Source of the DNA: Sulfuricurvum sp.
GTDB lineage: Bacteria > Campylobacterota > Campylobacteria > Campylobacterales > Sulfurimonadaceae
DNA: 64,000 bases
Direction: 5' to 3'
Assembly (NCBI RefSeq): GCF_028681615.1
Contig: NZ_JAQUHV010000004.1
Coordinates: forward strand, 124,001 to 188,000
Shown: positions 1 through 9,003 of the stretch, piece by piece
Position numbering within the stretch: the stretch's first letter is position 1
Layout of the letters: the number at the start of each line of letters is the position of its first letter
Notes under the pieces: generated by a model
The model's database searches: none
What the model saw: only the letters and a program-made list of their open reading frames with translations
Told to the model about the DNA's origin: nothing
Made by a program: the position numbers and the translations under genes

Positions 1-812
1 GAGACGGAGTCATCGCCATCGGCCATCCCTACGGTCTGAACTACTCTACGACAGAAGGGATTGTCTCGAAAGCATCCCGATTGCAGGGAGAAGTGGAATA
101 CATTCAATTTGATGCCGCGATCAATCCCGGAAACAGCGGAGGGCCGCTGCTCAATGAGTCAGCGGAAGTGATCGGCGTTAATACCTTTATTATTCAAAAT
201 TCAAATAATCTCGGATTCGCGCTCCCCTCGTATACCCTCAGTGAAGCACTCAGCCAATTCAATCTCCTCAATAAAGATGATATTATCCGCTGTGTTTCCT
301 GCAAAAATTTAATTCATGAACCTAGTATTCAAAATGACTATTGTCCAAAATGCGGTACAAAACTCGAAGTGGCCAAACGGCGGCGGGAAGGCTACACCCC
401 CTCCGGCGTTGTAGCATTGGTCGAAAAGATTTTGGAAAAGTTGGAAATCAATGTTACCCTTTCTCGTCGCAGTCAGAGAAGCTGGCGTTTTGAGAGAGAA
501 AAGTCACGCATCGATATCAACTACTACGATAACGGAATCGTAATCGCCGATTCGGCACTCTGCCGTATTCCGCAGGAAAATATCGATCTCTTGTACGATT
601 ATCTACTCAGTGAAAATGCGAAACTGGAGCGATTGCAGTTCGCGATCAATGAAAATACCGTATACCTCTCCTACATTGTTGTGGATTCTTCACTGAGTGA
701 AGAGTACGGAACCGCATCCCTCAAAAAACTTTTTGACAATGCTCCGCTCTATCAAAAACTCCTGATCGAGCGGTTTAAAGCGCTGGAACCGAAGTTTGAT
801 GAGTTTGAATAA
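1..812 (+). CDS. Trypsin-like (S1C/DegP-type) serine protease with zinc ribbon and C-terminal domain, 5'-truncated
   Basis: The gene runs in from beyond the left edge; the first complete codon is at 3 and the frame is open from there. The visible 269 residues hold the end of a chymotrypsin-fold protease domain: a GHPYG stretch near the start and the nucleophile motif GNSGGP, with the catalytic Ser encoded at 135-137. The His and Asp of the triad would lie upstream of the window. A four-Cys zinc ribbon follows (CVSC and CPKC, visible residues about 97-117), then about 145 residues that look like a YbjN / secretion-chaperone-like alpha-beta domain. No PDZ domain is visible. HtrA-type proteases usually carry PDZ domains, so this is a different architecture, probably cytoplasmic given the zinc ribbon. 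Substrate unknown. A structured repeat begins 5 bases after the stop. Confidence 0.8.
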   Translation, partial: DGVIAIGHPYGLNYSTTEGIVSKASRLQGEVEYIQFDAAINPGNSGGPLLNESAEVIGVNTFIIQNSNNLGFALPSYTLSEALSQFNLLNKDDIIRCVSCKNLIHEPSIQNDYCPKCGTKLEVAKRRREGYTPSGVVALVEKILEKLEINVTLSRRSQRSWRFEREKSRIDINYYDNGIVIADSALCRIPQENIDLLYDYLLSENAKLERLQFAINENTVYLSYIVVDSSLSEEYGTASLKKLFDNAPLYQKLLIERFKALEPKFDEFE

Positions 813-816
813 GTTT

Positions 817-887
817 TTCTGCCTCGAATGAGGCAAGCTTTAGTGCCATAGCGGCTAGCGCAGCTAATGGGATTTTATTTCATTAGC
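817..887 (+). repeat. Copy A of a two-hairpin structured repeat
   Basis: Hairpin P1 is GCCTC-GAAT-GAGGC (821-834). The 28-base core 835-862 follows, then hairpin P3 with arms GCTAATG (863-869) and CATTAGC (881-887), extended inward by two G-T pairs and one A-T pair. The core is the same as in the copies at 32338-32365 and 35040-35067 (minus strand) except at three positions. The copy lies in the 3' region of the upstream protease gene in sense orientation. P3 contains the stop codon of the convergent DUF502 gene (864-866). It may act as a transcription end, but there is no T-run after P3. Confidence 0.75.
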
Positions 888-1481
888 GTTCTGAATCAGC
901 ATGGATACCTTTTCTTTTTGCGGGAAATCGGCTCCCATACTGATGATAAATGAGGATGCTTCCTGAAGCGTGAGCGAGGTTTTCTTAATCAGGGTTTCAT
1001 CTACCAGTACCGTATAGCCGCTCGTAGGATTCGGAGATGTCGGGATAAACAGTACGCAGATATTTTCATGACGATTCAGTAAATACGCCGGGACCCACAC
1101 CCCCTCTTTGGGATATTCGACCAGAACAACCTCTTTCTTCGTCCCGTCTTCACCGCCTGAGAGCATCGCAGCAAGTTTTTTCGAAACCGAATAGACGGAG
1201 CGGATGGCAGGTATTTTTTCAAATGTACTGTCGATCATTGAGATAAAAATCGAACGCCCGTACTTTTCGATCGAAAATCCTAAAAGGGCGAAAATGCCTA
1301 CAACACCAGCCATTAATGCTAACGTCACTTCAAACGAATCGGTGTACTCATGAAGCGACGAATACGCGCTTACACCCAAATTTTTCAAATAGTTGACCAC
1401 TACGATCACCAAAATCAAAGGAAACAGGGATAATGCCCCGACAAAGATATAACGAAGTAGTAGTTTGAATTTTGCACTCAT
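864..1481 (-). CDS. DUF502 family membrane protein
   Basis: The 205-residue product matches the DUF502 family, small inner-membrane proteins of unknown function. Two membrane helices are visible at about residues 8-30 and 52-72. A soluble segment of about 130 residues follows, with a VVLVEYPKEGVW stretch and a TSPNPTSG motif, both characteristic of the family. The start is ATG at 1481. The last codons and the stop lie inside hairpin P3 of repeat copy A, so the C-terminal NANEIKSH tail is partly encoded by the repeat. The gene diverges from the M3 peptidase gene over a 90-base spacer. Family membership is firm; function is not known. Confidence 0.85.
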   Translation of the reverse strand: MSAKFKLLLRYIFVGALSLFPLILVIVVVNYLKNLGVSAYSSLHEYTDSFEVTLALMAGVVGIFALLGFSIEKYGRSIFISMIDSTFEKIPAIRSVYSVSKKLAAMLSGGEDGTKKEVVLVEYPKEGVWVPAYLLNRHENICVLFIPTSPNPTSGYTVLVDETLIKKTSLTLQEASSFIISMGADFPQKEKVSMLIQNANEIKSH

Positions 1482-1571
1482 TTTAGAAAACCTTTATTCT
1501 ATGACAAATTGTCGAATTATAGAATACTTTTTGATACACTTTACTACAATAACGCAACTATAGGAGACACA

Positions 1572-3524
1572 ATGCAACCTTTTGCCGATTTTAAACTCGA
1601 TTTAGAGACTTTTATTCCTGATTTGAATTCCCTGATCGAAATTAACCATAAAACTATTGCCGATTTACTGGCGATCCCGAACAAAACCTATGCCAATTTC
1701 GTTCGCCCGTTTGATCTGATGGAAGAAGATATGGAGCTTTTATTTACGCCGTTGTCCCATATCAATGCCGTTAAAAATTCCGAAGAATCTCAAAAAGTCT
1801 ATGCGGATGCTCTCCCGATTCTCACAGACTATTCCACTTTTATCGGACAAAACCTCGCTATCTATGAAGCGTTTAAAGTGATTAAAGAGAACGAATACGA
1901 CAGCCTCAACACGGAAGAACGCCGAATTTTAGATCTCAATATTCTCCATTTTGAGCTTGCAGGCGCACATCTGGATGATGCTTCCAAACAACGCCTATCC
2001 GAAATTAATCTCCGTAAAAGCACTCTGACAAATGACTTTTCGCAAAATGTTTTGGACGCGACAAACGCCTATGAAAAAATCATCACGGAGGCAGCCGATG
2101 TCGAGGGAATTCCCGAAAGTGACTTGGAAAATGCCCGTTTCGACGAAGACGGCGTTACCAAATACCGCTTTACTCTCCAAATGCCCTCGTATATCGCCTA
2201 TATGACCTACGGACCCAACCGTTCTATCCGCGAAGAACTGTACCGTGCGTACACGACCCGCGCACCTCAAAACGGTGCGATTATCGATGAACTGATGGCG
2301 CTTCGCCAGGAAAGTGCACATCTGTTAGGATTCAAAAACTACGCCGAGTATTCTCTCGCCTCCAAAATGGCTCCGAGTACCCAAAGTGTTTTGAACTTTT
2401 TAAACTCCCTGGTGGATGCTTCCCGTAAACAGGGGATGCGTGAACTCGAAGAACTGCGTGCCATCGCTCCGGGTATCGATTTGCAAAGCTACGATACTGC
2501 CTTCTACGGTGAAATTCTCAAAAAAGCACAATACGACATCGATGAAGAAGAATATCGTCCCTATTTCGAACAACGCAGTGTGATGGAGGGGATGTTTACC
2601 TTCTTGAACGAACTGTTCGGTATCCGTTTTGAAAAGGTCGAGTTAAACCTGTGGGATGATAAAGCAACCGCTTATGACGTGTATGAAGAGAATGAACTTG
2701 TCGCTCGCGTCTATTTTGACCTCGAAGCCAGAAAAAATAAACGCGGCGGTGCGTGGATGAATAATTTTCAAACCCACCATTGCGATACATCCGGATGTAC
2801 CCACCTCTCCAGTGCCTTTGTCGTGTGTAATTTCCCTCCCTCTTCCGAAACATCTCCGTCGCTTCTGCGCCATGACGATGTCGTCACCCTCTTTCACGAA
2901 ATGGGACACACGCTCCACCATCTTTTGAGTAAGGTCAAAGAACACGGCGTTAGCGGCGTCAACGGTGTTGAATGGGATGCGGTCGAGTTTCCCTCACAAT
3001 TCTTGGAAAATTTTGCGTATGAGCCAAAAGTCCTGAAACTGTTTGCCAAACACCATGAAACCGGTGAAATTCTCAGTGATGAGATGATTGCCAAACTGAT
3101 TCGGGCCAAAAACTTCCAAAGCGGAATGTTTATGTTGCGGCAGGTCGAATTTTCCCTTTTTGATTTCGAACTTCATTCAAAGCTCTATCAGGGAGAAGAG
3201 ATCCAAAATCTTTTAAACAGCGTCCGTGAAAAAACCGCTCTTATCCGCCCGCCGGAGTACAACAAATTCCAAAACGGGTTCAGCCACATCTTCAGCGGCG
3301 GATACAGCGCCGGATACTACAGTTACAAATGGGCAGAAGTTCTCAGTGCCGATGCCTATTACGCCATAGTCGACGAAGGTGTTTTCGGCTCTGAACTCGC
3401 ACGCAAGTATAAAGATATCGTACTGGCCAAAGGGGGATCACAAAGTATGCAGGAACTGTTTGTCGAGATGATGGGGCGAGAATGCGAAAGCAAAAATCTC
3501 CTCCGTTTGAGCGGAATTGAATAA
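1572..3524 (+). CDS. M3 family zinc oligopeptidase (OpdA/PrlC-like)
   Basis: A cytoplasmic metallopeptidase of 650 residues that degrades short peptides, such as those left by ATP-dependent proteases or signal peptides. The zinc motif HEMGH is at residues 442-446, with the downstream EWDAVEFPSQ segment that supplies the third ligand, and FSGGYSAGYYSYKW near the C-terminus typical of the M3A family. The open frame extends upstream to 1509, but the ATG at 1572 is chosen because TAGGAGA lies just before it and the product then starts in the usual family position. Length fits OpdA (about 680). The next gene starts directly at the stop codon, so the two are probably cotranscribed. Confidence 0.9.
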   Translation: MQPFADFKLDLETFIPDLNSLIEINHKTIADLLAIPNKTYANFVRPFDLMEEDMELLFTPLSHINAVKNSEESQKVYADALPILTDYSTFIGQNLAIYEAFKVIKENEYDSLNTEERRILDLNILHFELAGAHLDDASKQRLSEINLRKSTLTNDFSQNVLDATNAYEKIITEAADVEGIPESDLENARFDEDGVTKYRFTLQMPSYIAYMTYGPNRSIREELYRAYTTRAPQNGAIIDELMALRQESAHLLGFKNYAEYSLASKMAPSTQSVLNFLNSLVDASRKQGMRELEELRAIAPGIDLQSYDTAFYGEILKKAQYDIDEEEYRPYFEQRSVMEGMFTFLNELFGIRFEKVELNLWDDKATAYDVYEENELVARVYFDLEARKNKRGGAWMNNFQTHHCDTSGCTHLSSAFVVCNFPPSSETSPSLLRHDDVVTLFHEMGHTLHHLLSKVKEHGVSGVNGVEWDAVEFPSQFLENFAYEPKVLKLFAKHHETGEILSDEMIAKLIRAKNFQSGMFMLRQVEFSLFDFELHSKLYQGEEIQNLLNSVREKTALIRPPEYNKFQNGFSHIFSGGYSAGYYSYKWAEVLSADAYYAIVDEGVFGSELARKYKDIVLAKGGSQSMQELFVEMMGRECESKNLLRLSGIE

Positions 3525-4532
3525 GTGCGATTTCTATGGCTATTGGCATTATTGATGTCACTGTTAGGAGGGGCCGAAGTGAAAGTAGCAACCTATAACG
3601 TCGAAAATCTGTTCGATATGAACAACGACGGTACGGAGTACGAAGAGTACATTCCGAACGGTTCATGGGGATGGGATGAGGCCATGTATCGGACTAAACT
3701 CCGTAATACGGCAACCGTCATCAAAGATATAGGAGCCGATATTATCGGTTTGCAGGAAATCGAATCCGAAACCGCACTCAAAGACCTCAAAGCCGAGCTT
3801 AACCGTCAAGGATTGTACTATCAATATTATGCATTCGCACGTACTCCGAACTCCGCTGTCAATACAGCCCTTCTCAGCCGTTACCCCATCCAAAGCGCAC
3901 TCAAACTTCCTATTAGCCGTAATGGAAAATACCGTGATATTTTAGAAGCAAAAATCAACATCAACGGAACGTTTGTCCGTGTATTCGTCAACCACTGGAA
4001 ATCCAAAAGCGGCCCTGAGAGTGAGCGGATAGCCTGCGCGAAACGCCTCCTTCTACGGCTCAAAGAGCTTCCTGAGAATGAGCCGTACATCCTCATCGGG
4101 GATTTTAACTCCCATTATGAAGAGTACAAAACGTTCCTCAGAAGTCGCAAGCACAATGACACCGATGGCATAACGGGAATCAATAACATTCTAAAAACGA
4201 TTGATGAAAACGGAAATCCCATAACGTATACTTCACTCAAAACCACCAAAGGATCTCTCTATAATCTCTGGTATGAAATTGGCGAAGATCAACGATGGAG
4301 TCATCAGTATAAAGGAGAAGTAGAAGGGTTAGACAACATCATCATCTCTCCGGCATTGGCGGATGGTGAGGGGATAGAGTATATACGGGGAAGCTTTGGA
4401 CGATTCGATGCGCCTTATCTCTTTAACAAAGGCAAAATTTATCGCTGGCAGCAAAGCCGCAATTACCCTAAACATCATTTAGGTGAGGGCTATTCCGATC
4501 ATCTTCCGATTTATGCAATGTTTAAATTGTAA
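3525..4532 (+). CDS. Secreted endonuclease/exonuclease/phosphatase-fold protein
   Basis: The 335-residue product begins with a signal peptide (residues 1-18, MRFLWLLALLMSLLGGAE), so it is likely periplasmic or exported. The EEP fold is shown in order by VATYNVENLFD, LQEIES (metal-binding Glu), VNHWKSKSG, LIGDFNSH and the terminal YSDHLPI with the catalytic Asp-His. This superfamily includes DNase I-like nucleases and phosphodiesterases; substrate cannot be told from sequence. The start is a GTG at 3525, immediately after the TAA of the peptidase gene. No separate ribosome binding site is evident apart from the upstream coding sequence, so translation is probably coupled. Confidence 0.83.
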   Translation: MRFLWLLALLMSLLGGAEVKVATYNVENLFDMNNDGTEYEEYIPNGSWGWDEAMYRTKLRNTATVIKDIGADIIGLQEIESETALKDLKAELNRQGLYYQYYAFARTPNSAVNTALLSRYPIQSALKLPISRNGKYRDILEAKININGTFVRVFVNHWKSKSGPESERIACAKRLLLRLKELPENEPYILIGDFNSHYEEYKTFLRSRKHNDTDGITGINNILKTIDENGNPITYTSLKTTKGSLYNLWYEIGEDQRWSHQYKGEVEGLDNIIISPALADGEGIEYIRGSFGRFDAPYLFNKGKIYRWQQSRNYPKHHLGEGYSDHLPIYAMFKL

Positions 4533-4543
4533 TTTTTTGGGTG

Positions 4544-4549
4544 TATAAT
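4544..4549 (+). promoter_or_regulatory. -10 box, probable leaderless start of CHAD gene
   Basis: A perfect TATAAT ends 6 bases before the ATG at 4556. A transcript from it would start at or next to the A of the ATG. No clear Shine-Dalgarno sequence precedes this start codon. Confidence 0.45.
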
Positions 4550-4555
4550 GGTGTC

Positions 4556-5311
4556 ATGAAACCGACACCCTTAACCCAATATCTGTTGTATCAGTTATAT
4601 CACGGTCGAATCAAGTTCCAGGAATTTCATGCAGACCGGCATCCGGCCAGTCTTCATGCATTTAGAATCGCGATGCGTAAAGTCAGGTCGATTGCTAAAT
4701 TATTACTGGATGAAACAACGTTTGCTTTCCCTCAATTTTTAAAAGAAGGGATAAAAACGACTAACGATCTCCGGGAGCTTGACGTATTGATCGGATCGCT
4801 CGAAAAATACCCAAAAATCCGAAAAGAGCTTCTGCTGATTCGTCCGAAACAGTTTGAAGAGCGTTTAAGCGAACTCTTTTGCGAAGCGCTGTTGCAAAAT
4901 CTGGACGCTACGTACACTCTTATCTATGAAAGTGATCCTGCAATCTTTCGTGAAATTGCCGTCCAAAAAGTCCTCACCCATTATCAGCATTGCCTTGATG
5001 AGCTCAATGCCCTTACGGGGGATGAAAAACCGAAAGATTTGCATAAACTGCGAATCATGTTCAAAGATGCCCGCTACGGATTCGAATTTCTAAACGTCTC
5101 GGATCTGCACCCTTCGGCAGAACTGATCGATTATTGCAGAACGATGCAGGAGAGATTGGGACACGTACAGGACTATGTCAATCAGCTCGAATGGCTCACT
5201 ACATTTGCAGCCGAAAATCCGGCGCTCGATCTCAGCGAACTGATCGCAAAACGGAAGAAAAAACTTAAAAAGCTCAAAGAATCGGCTAAAGACACCACTC
5301 GATCGGTTTAA
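4556..5311 (+). CDS. CHAD domain protein
   Basis: A 251-residue protein made up essentially of a CHAD domain, an all-helical domain with conserved His and basic residues that binds inorganic polyphosphate. The paired helical repeats are visible: HAFRIAMRKVRSIAKLL near residues 30-46 and DLHKLRIMFKDARYGFEFL in the second half. The tail is Lys-rich (AKRKKKLKKLK). No CYTH domain is attached. Start: the frame is open from a GTG at 4541, but the ATG at 4556 is preferred. A TATAAT six bases upstream and the lack of a ribosome binding site suggest a leaderless transcript. The 3' end overlaps ung by 26 bases in convergent orientation. Confidence 0.82.
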   Translation: MKPTPLTQYLLYQLYHGRIKFQEFHADRHPASLHAFRIAMRKVRSIAKLLLDETTFAFPQFLKEGIKTTNDLRELDVLIGSLEKYPKIRKELLLIRPKQFEERLSELFCEALLQNLDATYTLIYESDPAIFREIAVQKVLTHYQHCLDELNALTGDEKPKDLHKLRIMFKDARYGFEFLNVSDLHPSAELIDYCRTMQERLGHVQDYVNQLEWLTTFAAENPALDLSELIAKRKKKLKKLKESAKDTTRSV

Positions 5312-5960
5312 TTCCCTGAGCTTTGAGATAATCGTTAGACTGGCTAAACGGTTTTGAACCGAAAAATCCCCTGTACGATGATAGAGGGGAAGGATGCGGA
5401 GCTTTGAGAATCAGATGTTTACGCCCATCGATCAAAGAAGCCTTTTTCTCCGCAGGAGCGCCCCAGAGGATAAAGACGATATGCTCTCGCTGTTCACTGA
5501 GTGTTCGGATCACCTGATCGGTAAATCGTTCCCAACCGTGATCTTTGTGCGAAAACGGCTCCCCCATGCGGACCGTGAGCAAAGTATTAAGAAGCAGTAC
5601 CCCCTCATGCGCCCAATGACTCAAATCCCCGCTTTTGGGGTATGGGCATCCGATATCTGTAACCAATTCTTTAAAAATATTTTGCAGAGAGGGAGGAAGC
5701 GCAATACCGTGCTGCACCGAAAAGGAAAGCCCGTGTGCCTGTCCTGCTCCATGGTAAGGGTCTTGCCCTAATATAACGACTTTTACGGAATCAAAAGGGG
5801 TGGAGTTAAAAGCATTGAAAATATGGCTCCCCTGAGGGAAAATAGTATAGTTTTTTTTCTCTTCGACTAAAAAAGCTTTGAGCTCTTCCATATACGGATG
5901 GGCGAACTCAGCTTTTAACGCCTCGCTCCAGCTCTCATGGATAACAGGGCTGATCGCCAT
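5286..5960 (-). CDS. ung: Uracil-DNA glycosylase, family 1
   Basis: Removes uracil from DNA as the first step of base excision repair. The 224-residue length is typical. The water-activating motif GQDPYHG is at residues 65-71 (Asp67 catalytic) and the HPSPLS minor-groove loop at 189-194; VLLLNTLLTV in the middle is also family-typical. Its ATG shares one base with the TAA of hspR (TAATG), so it is the third gene of a cbpA-hspR-ung unit. Linking a repair gene to the heat-shock operon could bring it under HspR control; that is inference. The 3' end overlaps the CHAD gene. Confidence 0.97.
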   Translation of the reverse strand: MAISPVIHESWSEALKAEFAHPYMEELKAFLVEEKKNYTIFPQGSHIFNAFNSTPFDSVKVVILGQDPYHGAGQAHGLSFSVQHGIALPPSLQNIFKELVTDIGCPYPKSGDLSHWAHEGVLLLNTLLTVRMGEPFSHKDHGWERFTDQVIRTLSEQREHIVFILWGAPAEKKASLIDGRKHLILKAPHPSPLSSYRGFFGSKPFSQSNDYLKAQGIKPIEWCL

Positions 5961-6346
5961 TATTTGATTATGTCATCGTCAAAGATGACCATTTCATAAA
6001 TACTTCGTTTCGTGACCAAAGATTTTTCCGGTGGTACACCGCTGCTAGAGCGCATCCGAGCGATTTCTGCACGCAGTTCCATCATCTCTTGCTCCATCGC
6101 TTCCATTTTATCTTTGAGACGGATTACAACATCCACGCCTGCGAGATTTACTCCCACTTCACGGGTTAGTCGGAGAATCATTTTGATTTTTTCAATGTCG
6201 CGCTGAGAATACAGACGGATACGTCCGTCCGAGCGCGAAGGGGTAATCAAGTTTTCACGCTCATATTGACGAAGCGTCTGTGGATGAATATCCAAAATCT
6301 TTGCAACGATACTAATCATATAAACCGGTTCGTCAAAATGGTGCAT
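5960..6346 (-). CDS. hspR: HspR, MerR-family heat-shock repressor
   Basis: A 128-residue MerR-type regulator. The N-terminal winged-helix HTH (about residues 9-60, with QTLRQYERENLITPSR) is followed by a helical dimerisation segment (about 70-98). In Helicobacter and Campylobacter, HspR represses chaperone operons and its own operon by binding the HAIR inverted repeat, with DnaK as co-repressor. The gene sits 2 bases after cbpA, the classical cbpA-hspR arrangement. A HAIR-like site overlaps the promoter upstream of cbpA, which supports autoregulation. It overlaps ung by one base. Confidence 0.94.
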   Translation of the reverse strand: MHHFDEPVYMISIVAKILDIHPQTLRQYERENLITPSRSDGRIRLYSQRDIEKIKMILRLTREVGVNLAGVDVVIRLKDKMEAMEQEMMELRAEIARMRSSSGVPPEKSLVTKRSIYEMVIFDDDIIK

Positions 6347-6348
6347 GA

Positions 6349-7236
6349 TTACGCTCCTTGTGGTAGGGATTGTTTCATTTGTTCGACCAATGCTGGATCG
6401 ATTTTATCTAGAGGCGGGAGGACGATATTCGCTTTCAAAAACAGGTCTCCGCGCACATTGGTTTGACGGTTCATAACACCCATCTCTTTGAGACGGAAAC
6501 GCTGACCGTTTTTCGTGTTTTCGGGAACTTTGAGGGTTACTTCTTTCTCAAGCGTTTGGACACTCACTTTTCCGCCGAAGAGTGCCGCATAGAGGGGGAC
6601 ATTAAACGTCTTGATAAGCGTATCCCCTTCTCTCTCATACTCATTGTTTGGAGAAATATCGATTCGGAGGTACAGATCACCGACCTGATTGCCGGCCCGT
6701 TTCCCTTTACCTCGGACACGGAGTTTTTCACCGCTTTTAATCCCTGCAGGAATTTTGATGTCAAAACTCTCCCCTGAGAGGCTGATAGAGTGTTTTCCGC
6801 CCAATACCGCAACGGCAAACGGGATAGTGACATTGGCATCGATGTCGAGATTCATCCCGCCGCCAAAACCGCCGCCGCCAAACCCGGCATTTCCGCCGAA
6901 TCCTCCGAATCCACCACCGCCAAAACCGCCGCCGCCTTGACCGAATATATTGCGTAAAATATCATCCAAGTCAACATTCCCGCCCTGCCCTCGAGCAAAA
7001 TCATGGAAATCCTGACCGCCGAACATCGAGTCTCCGAACTGATCGTACTTGGCCCGTTTTTCTTTGTCGCTCAAAACTTCATACGCAGCATTAATCTCTT
7101 TAAATTTCTCTTCGGCTGCTGGGTCTTTGTTCACGTCAGGATGATACTGACGAGCCAGTTTGCGGTATGCTTTTTTGATCTCGGCTTCACTTGCGCCGGG
7201 TGCAATTTCGAGAGTAGTATATAAACTTTTTGACAT
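6349..7236 (-). CDS. cbpA: CbpA-type DnaJ co-chaperone
   Basis: A 295-residue J-domain protein that stimulates DnaK ATPase and delivers substrates. The J domain covers residues 1-70 with HPD at 32-34. A long Gly/Phe-rich linker (about 72-128) and two C-terminal substrate-binding domains follow. The CxxCxGxG zinc fingers of true DnaJ are absent, so it is the CbpA type. The start at 7236 has AGGA about 9 bases upstream. It is first gene of the cbpA-hspR-ung unit and is preceded by a consensus promoter overlapped by a HAIR operator. Confidence 0.95.
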   Translation of the reverse strand: MSKSLYTTLEIAPGASEAEIKKAYRKLARQYHPDVNKDPAAEEKFKEINAAYEVLSDKEKRAKYDQFGDSMFGGQDFHDFARGQGGNVDLDDILRNIFGQGGGGFGGGGFGGFGGNAGFGGGGFGGGMNLDIDANVTIPFAVAVLGGKHSISLSGESFDIKIPAGIKSGEKLRVRGKGKRAGNQVGDLYLRIDISPNNEYEREGDTLIKTFNVPLYAALFGGKVSVQTLEKEVTLKVPENTKNGQRFRLKEMGVMNRQTNVRGDLFLKANIVLPPLDKIDPALVEQMKQSLPQGA

Positions 7237-7277
7237 CTGATAATCCTGTATTTTGCATAGTAATTTATTTGTTGAAT

Positions 7278-7312
7278 ATTATAGCACCAAGTTTGAGTCA
7301 ATGTCAATCAAG
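7278..7312 (-). promoter_or_regulatory. cbpA-hspR promoter with HAIR operator
   Basis: On the minus strand there is TTGACA (7307-7302), an 18-base spacer, and TATAAT (7283-7278), matching both sigma-70 boxes exactly. The sequence CTTGATT-N7-ACTCAAA (7312-7292) overlaps the -35 box. The HspR consensus HAIR is CTTGAGT-N7-ACTCAAG, so each arm differs at one position. Such a site would let HspR block RNA polymerase. Confidence 0.85.
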
Positions 7313-7359
7313 GTTAAAAAGAAGAGTTCGTTAAATAGGGAAAGGAGAGAGTTTTAAAC

Positions 7360-7378
7360 TTGCGCCATAGAGGCGCAA
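7360..7378 (-). terminator. Hairpin after purH, possible terminator
   Basis: A perfect 7-base-pair stem, TTGCGCC/GGCGCAA with a 5-base loop, lies 6 bases after the purH stop. On the minus strand it is followed by GTTTAAAAC, only a short T-run, so termination may be weak. Confidence 0.5.
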
Positions 7379-7384
7379 AGGTTT

Positions 7385-8920
7385 TTAGTGTAAGAAGTGA
7401 CGAATACCCGTAAAATAGAGCGCCATACCGTGTTCATCCGCTGCCGCGATGACTTCCTCATCACGTACCGAACCGCCCGGTTGGATAACGGTTTTAACAC
7501 CCGCACCCGCCGCCGCGTCGATAGAATCACGGAATGGGAAAAACGCTTCAGACGCCAATGCCGAACCGCTGACATCCAGACCCATCTCTTCAGCTTTTTT
7601 GAGGGCACAGCGCGCCGCATCGACACGGGAAGTCATACCCATTCCGACTGCTACCATTGCCGCGTCTTTGACGTAGACGACACAGTTTGATTTGGTGAGT
7701 GACGCGACTTTGTACGCGATCTCCGCATCTTTTAGTGCCGCATCACTAGCGACGTGTTTGGTCACCAATTTAGCATTTTTCACTTCATCCGCAGTGACTT
7801 TATCCGCATCTTGGAATACAAATCCGCCGTCGATGTGTTTGAAATCGATCGCATCGTTGCTAAGCGTGATACGGTCGCTTCCGTATTCGAATAGTTTAAG
7901 ACGTTTTTTCGGCTCAAATACCGCGCGTGCTTCGTCGTCGATACGTCCCGCAATAATCACTTCGAGGAACATTTCATTCATTTTCTCCGCCAACGCTTTG
8001 GTCACGACACCGTTTACCGCTACAACACCGCCGAATGCCGAAATCGGATCACATTTGAGCGCTTCGGTATACGCATCGAGAAGGTTTTCACGAATCGCAA
8101 AACCGCACGGGTTACCGTGTTTGACGATACAGATCGCATTTTCATCTCCGAACGCCGCCGCGATTTTCACCGCACCGCTGATATCGGTCAGGTTATTGAA
8201 GCTCGCTTCCCCTTTGAGGGTTTTGAAGTTTTTACTGAAAAAGGTGTCAAACTCATACAAACCGCCCTTTTGGTGCGGGTTTTCGCCGTAACGGGTATCC
8301 ATCACTTTGTTTCCTACGATGAACTGTTTGTTCCCCATACCGTTGTTAAAACGTTTGTTCATGTAGTTCGCGATCATTGAATCGTACGCCGCCGTATGCT
8401 CGTACGCTTTGATCATCAAATCGCGGCGGAATTCCACGGTATTTTCGTTGTTTTGGATGGCATTCAATACCAATGAATAGTCTGACGGATCGGTAAGGAT
8501 GATGACACTGTCGAAGTTTTTCGCCGCAGAACGGACCATCGCCGGACCGCCGATGTCGATGTTTTCAATGATCTCTTCGAAATCGTCGGTTTTTTCGATC
8601 GTCGCTTTGAACGGATAGAGGTTGACACATACCAAATCGATCGCTTCTACGCCGAGTTCTTTCGCTTGATCAAGATGAGACTGTTTGTCGCGTCGGTGCA
8701 AGATTCCGCCGTGGATATACGGGTTGAGGGTTTTAACACGCCCTTCGAAACACTCAGGGAATTTGGTCACCTCATCGATCTCGATCGCAGCCACACCTGC
8801 GTCTTTGAGCATTTTATAGGTTCCGCCCGTAGAGATGATCTGATAGTCCAAACCGATAAGAGATTTGGCAAACTCAACGATGTTGCTTTTATCGCTGACA
8901 CTGAGCAATGCACGCTTCAT
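7385..8920 (-). CDS. purH: Bifunctional AICAR transformylase / IMP cyclohydrolase
   Basis: Catalyses the last two steps of de novo IMP synthesis: formylation of AICAR by 10-formyl-THF, then ring closure. The 511-residue length is standard. The N-terminal MGS-like cyclohydrolase domain begins [15 protein letters not shown] and carries STGGTY. The C-terminal transformylase domain contains KHGNPCG with the catalytic Lys-His and the SDGFFPF-like segment [11 protein letters not shown]. The frame is open to 8944, but the ATG at 8920 is chosen because AAAGGAAC precedes it at good spacing and it fits the family N-terminus. It stands alone, divergent from the next gene. Confidence 0.97.
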   Translation of the reverse strand: MKRALLSVSDKSNIVEFAKSLIGLDYQIISTGGTYKMLKDAGVAAIEIDEVTKFPECFEGRVKTLNPYIHGGILHRRDKQSHLDQAKELGVEAIDLVCVNLYPFKATIEKTDDFEEIIENIDIGGPAMVRSAAKNFDSVIILTDPSDYSLVLNAIQNNENTVEFRRDLMIKAYEHTAAYDSMIANYMNKRFNNGMGNKQFIVGNKVMDTRYGENPHQKGGLYEFDTFFSKNFKTLKGEASFNNLTDISGAVKIAAAFGDENAICIVKHGNPCGFAIRENLLDAYTEALKCDPISAFGGVVAVNGVVTKALAEKMNEMFLEVIIAGRIDDEARAVFEPKKRLKLFEYGSDRITLSNDAIDFKHIDGGFVFQDADKVTADEVKNAKLVTKHVASDAALKDAEIAYKVASLTKSNCVVYVKDAAMVAVGMGMTSRVDAARCALKKAEEMGLDVSGSALASEAFFPFRDSIDAAAGAGVKTVIQPGGSVRDEEVIAAADEHGMALYFTGIRHFLH

Positions 8921-9003
8921 GCAGTTCCTTTGATTGGGTTTCAACCCTGAATTAATGGCGGAATTTTAGCAAAAACTGCTTTAAGGTAAGGTAAAGTTTT
9001 AGA

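Noticed and set aside
817-887. Repeat copies as integron attC sites
   Set aside because: attC sites need GTTRRRY/RYYYAAC core sites and one long imperfect palindrome; here there are two separate hairpins and no such core sites, integrase or cassette array.
817-887. Repeat copies as simple terminators
   Set aside because: None has a T-run after P3, two copies precede genes instead of following them, and the strongly conserved unpaired core is not explained by termination.
1503-1513. Palindrome GACAAATTGTC between divergent DUF502 and peptidase genes
   Set aside because: Only 11 bases and A/T-rich, with no second copy; chance is as likely as an operator.
7692-8291. 199-codon plus-strand open frame
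   Set aside because: It lies entirely inside purH on the opposite strand, and its product is Ser/Ala-rich without any family motif.
8937-8948. GGGTTTCAACCC palindrome in the purH leader
   Set aside because: The loop would be two bases and no PurR-like site is known in this phylum.
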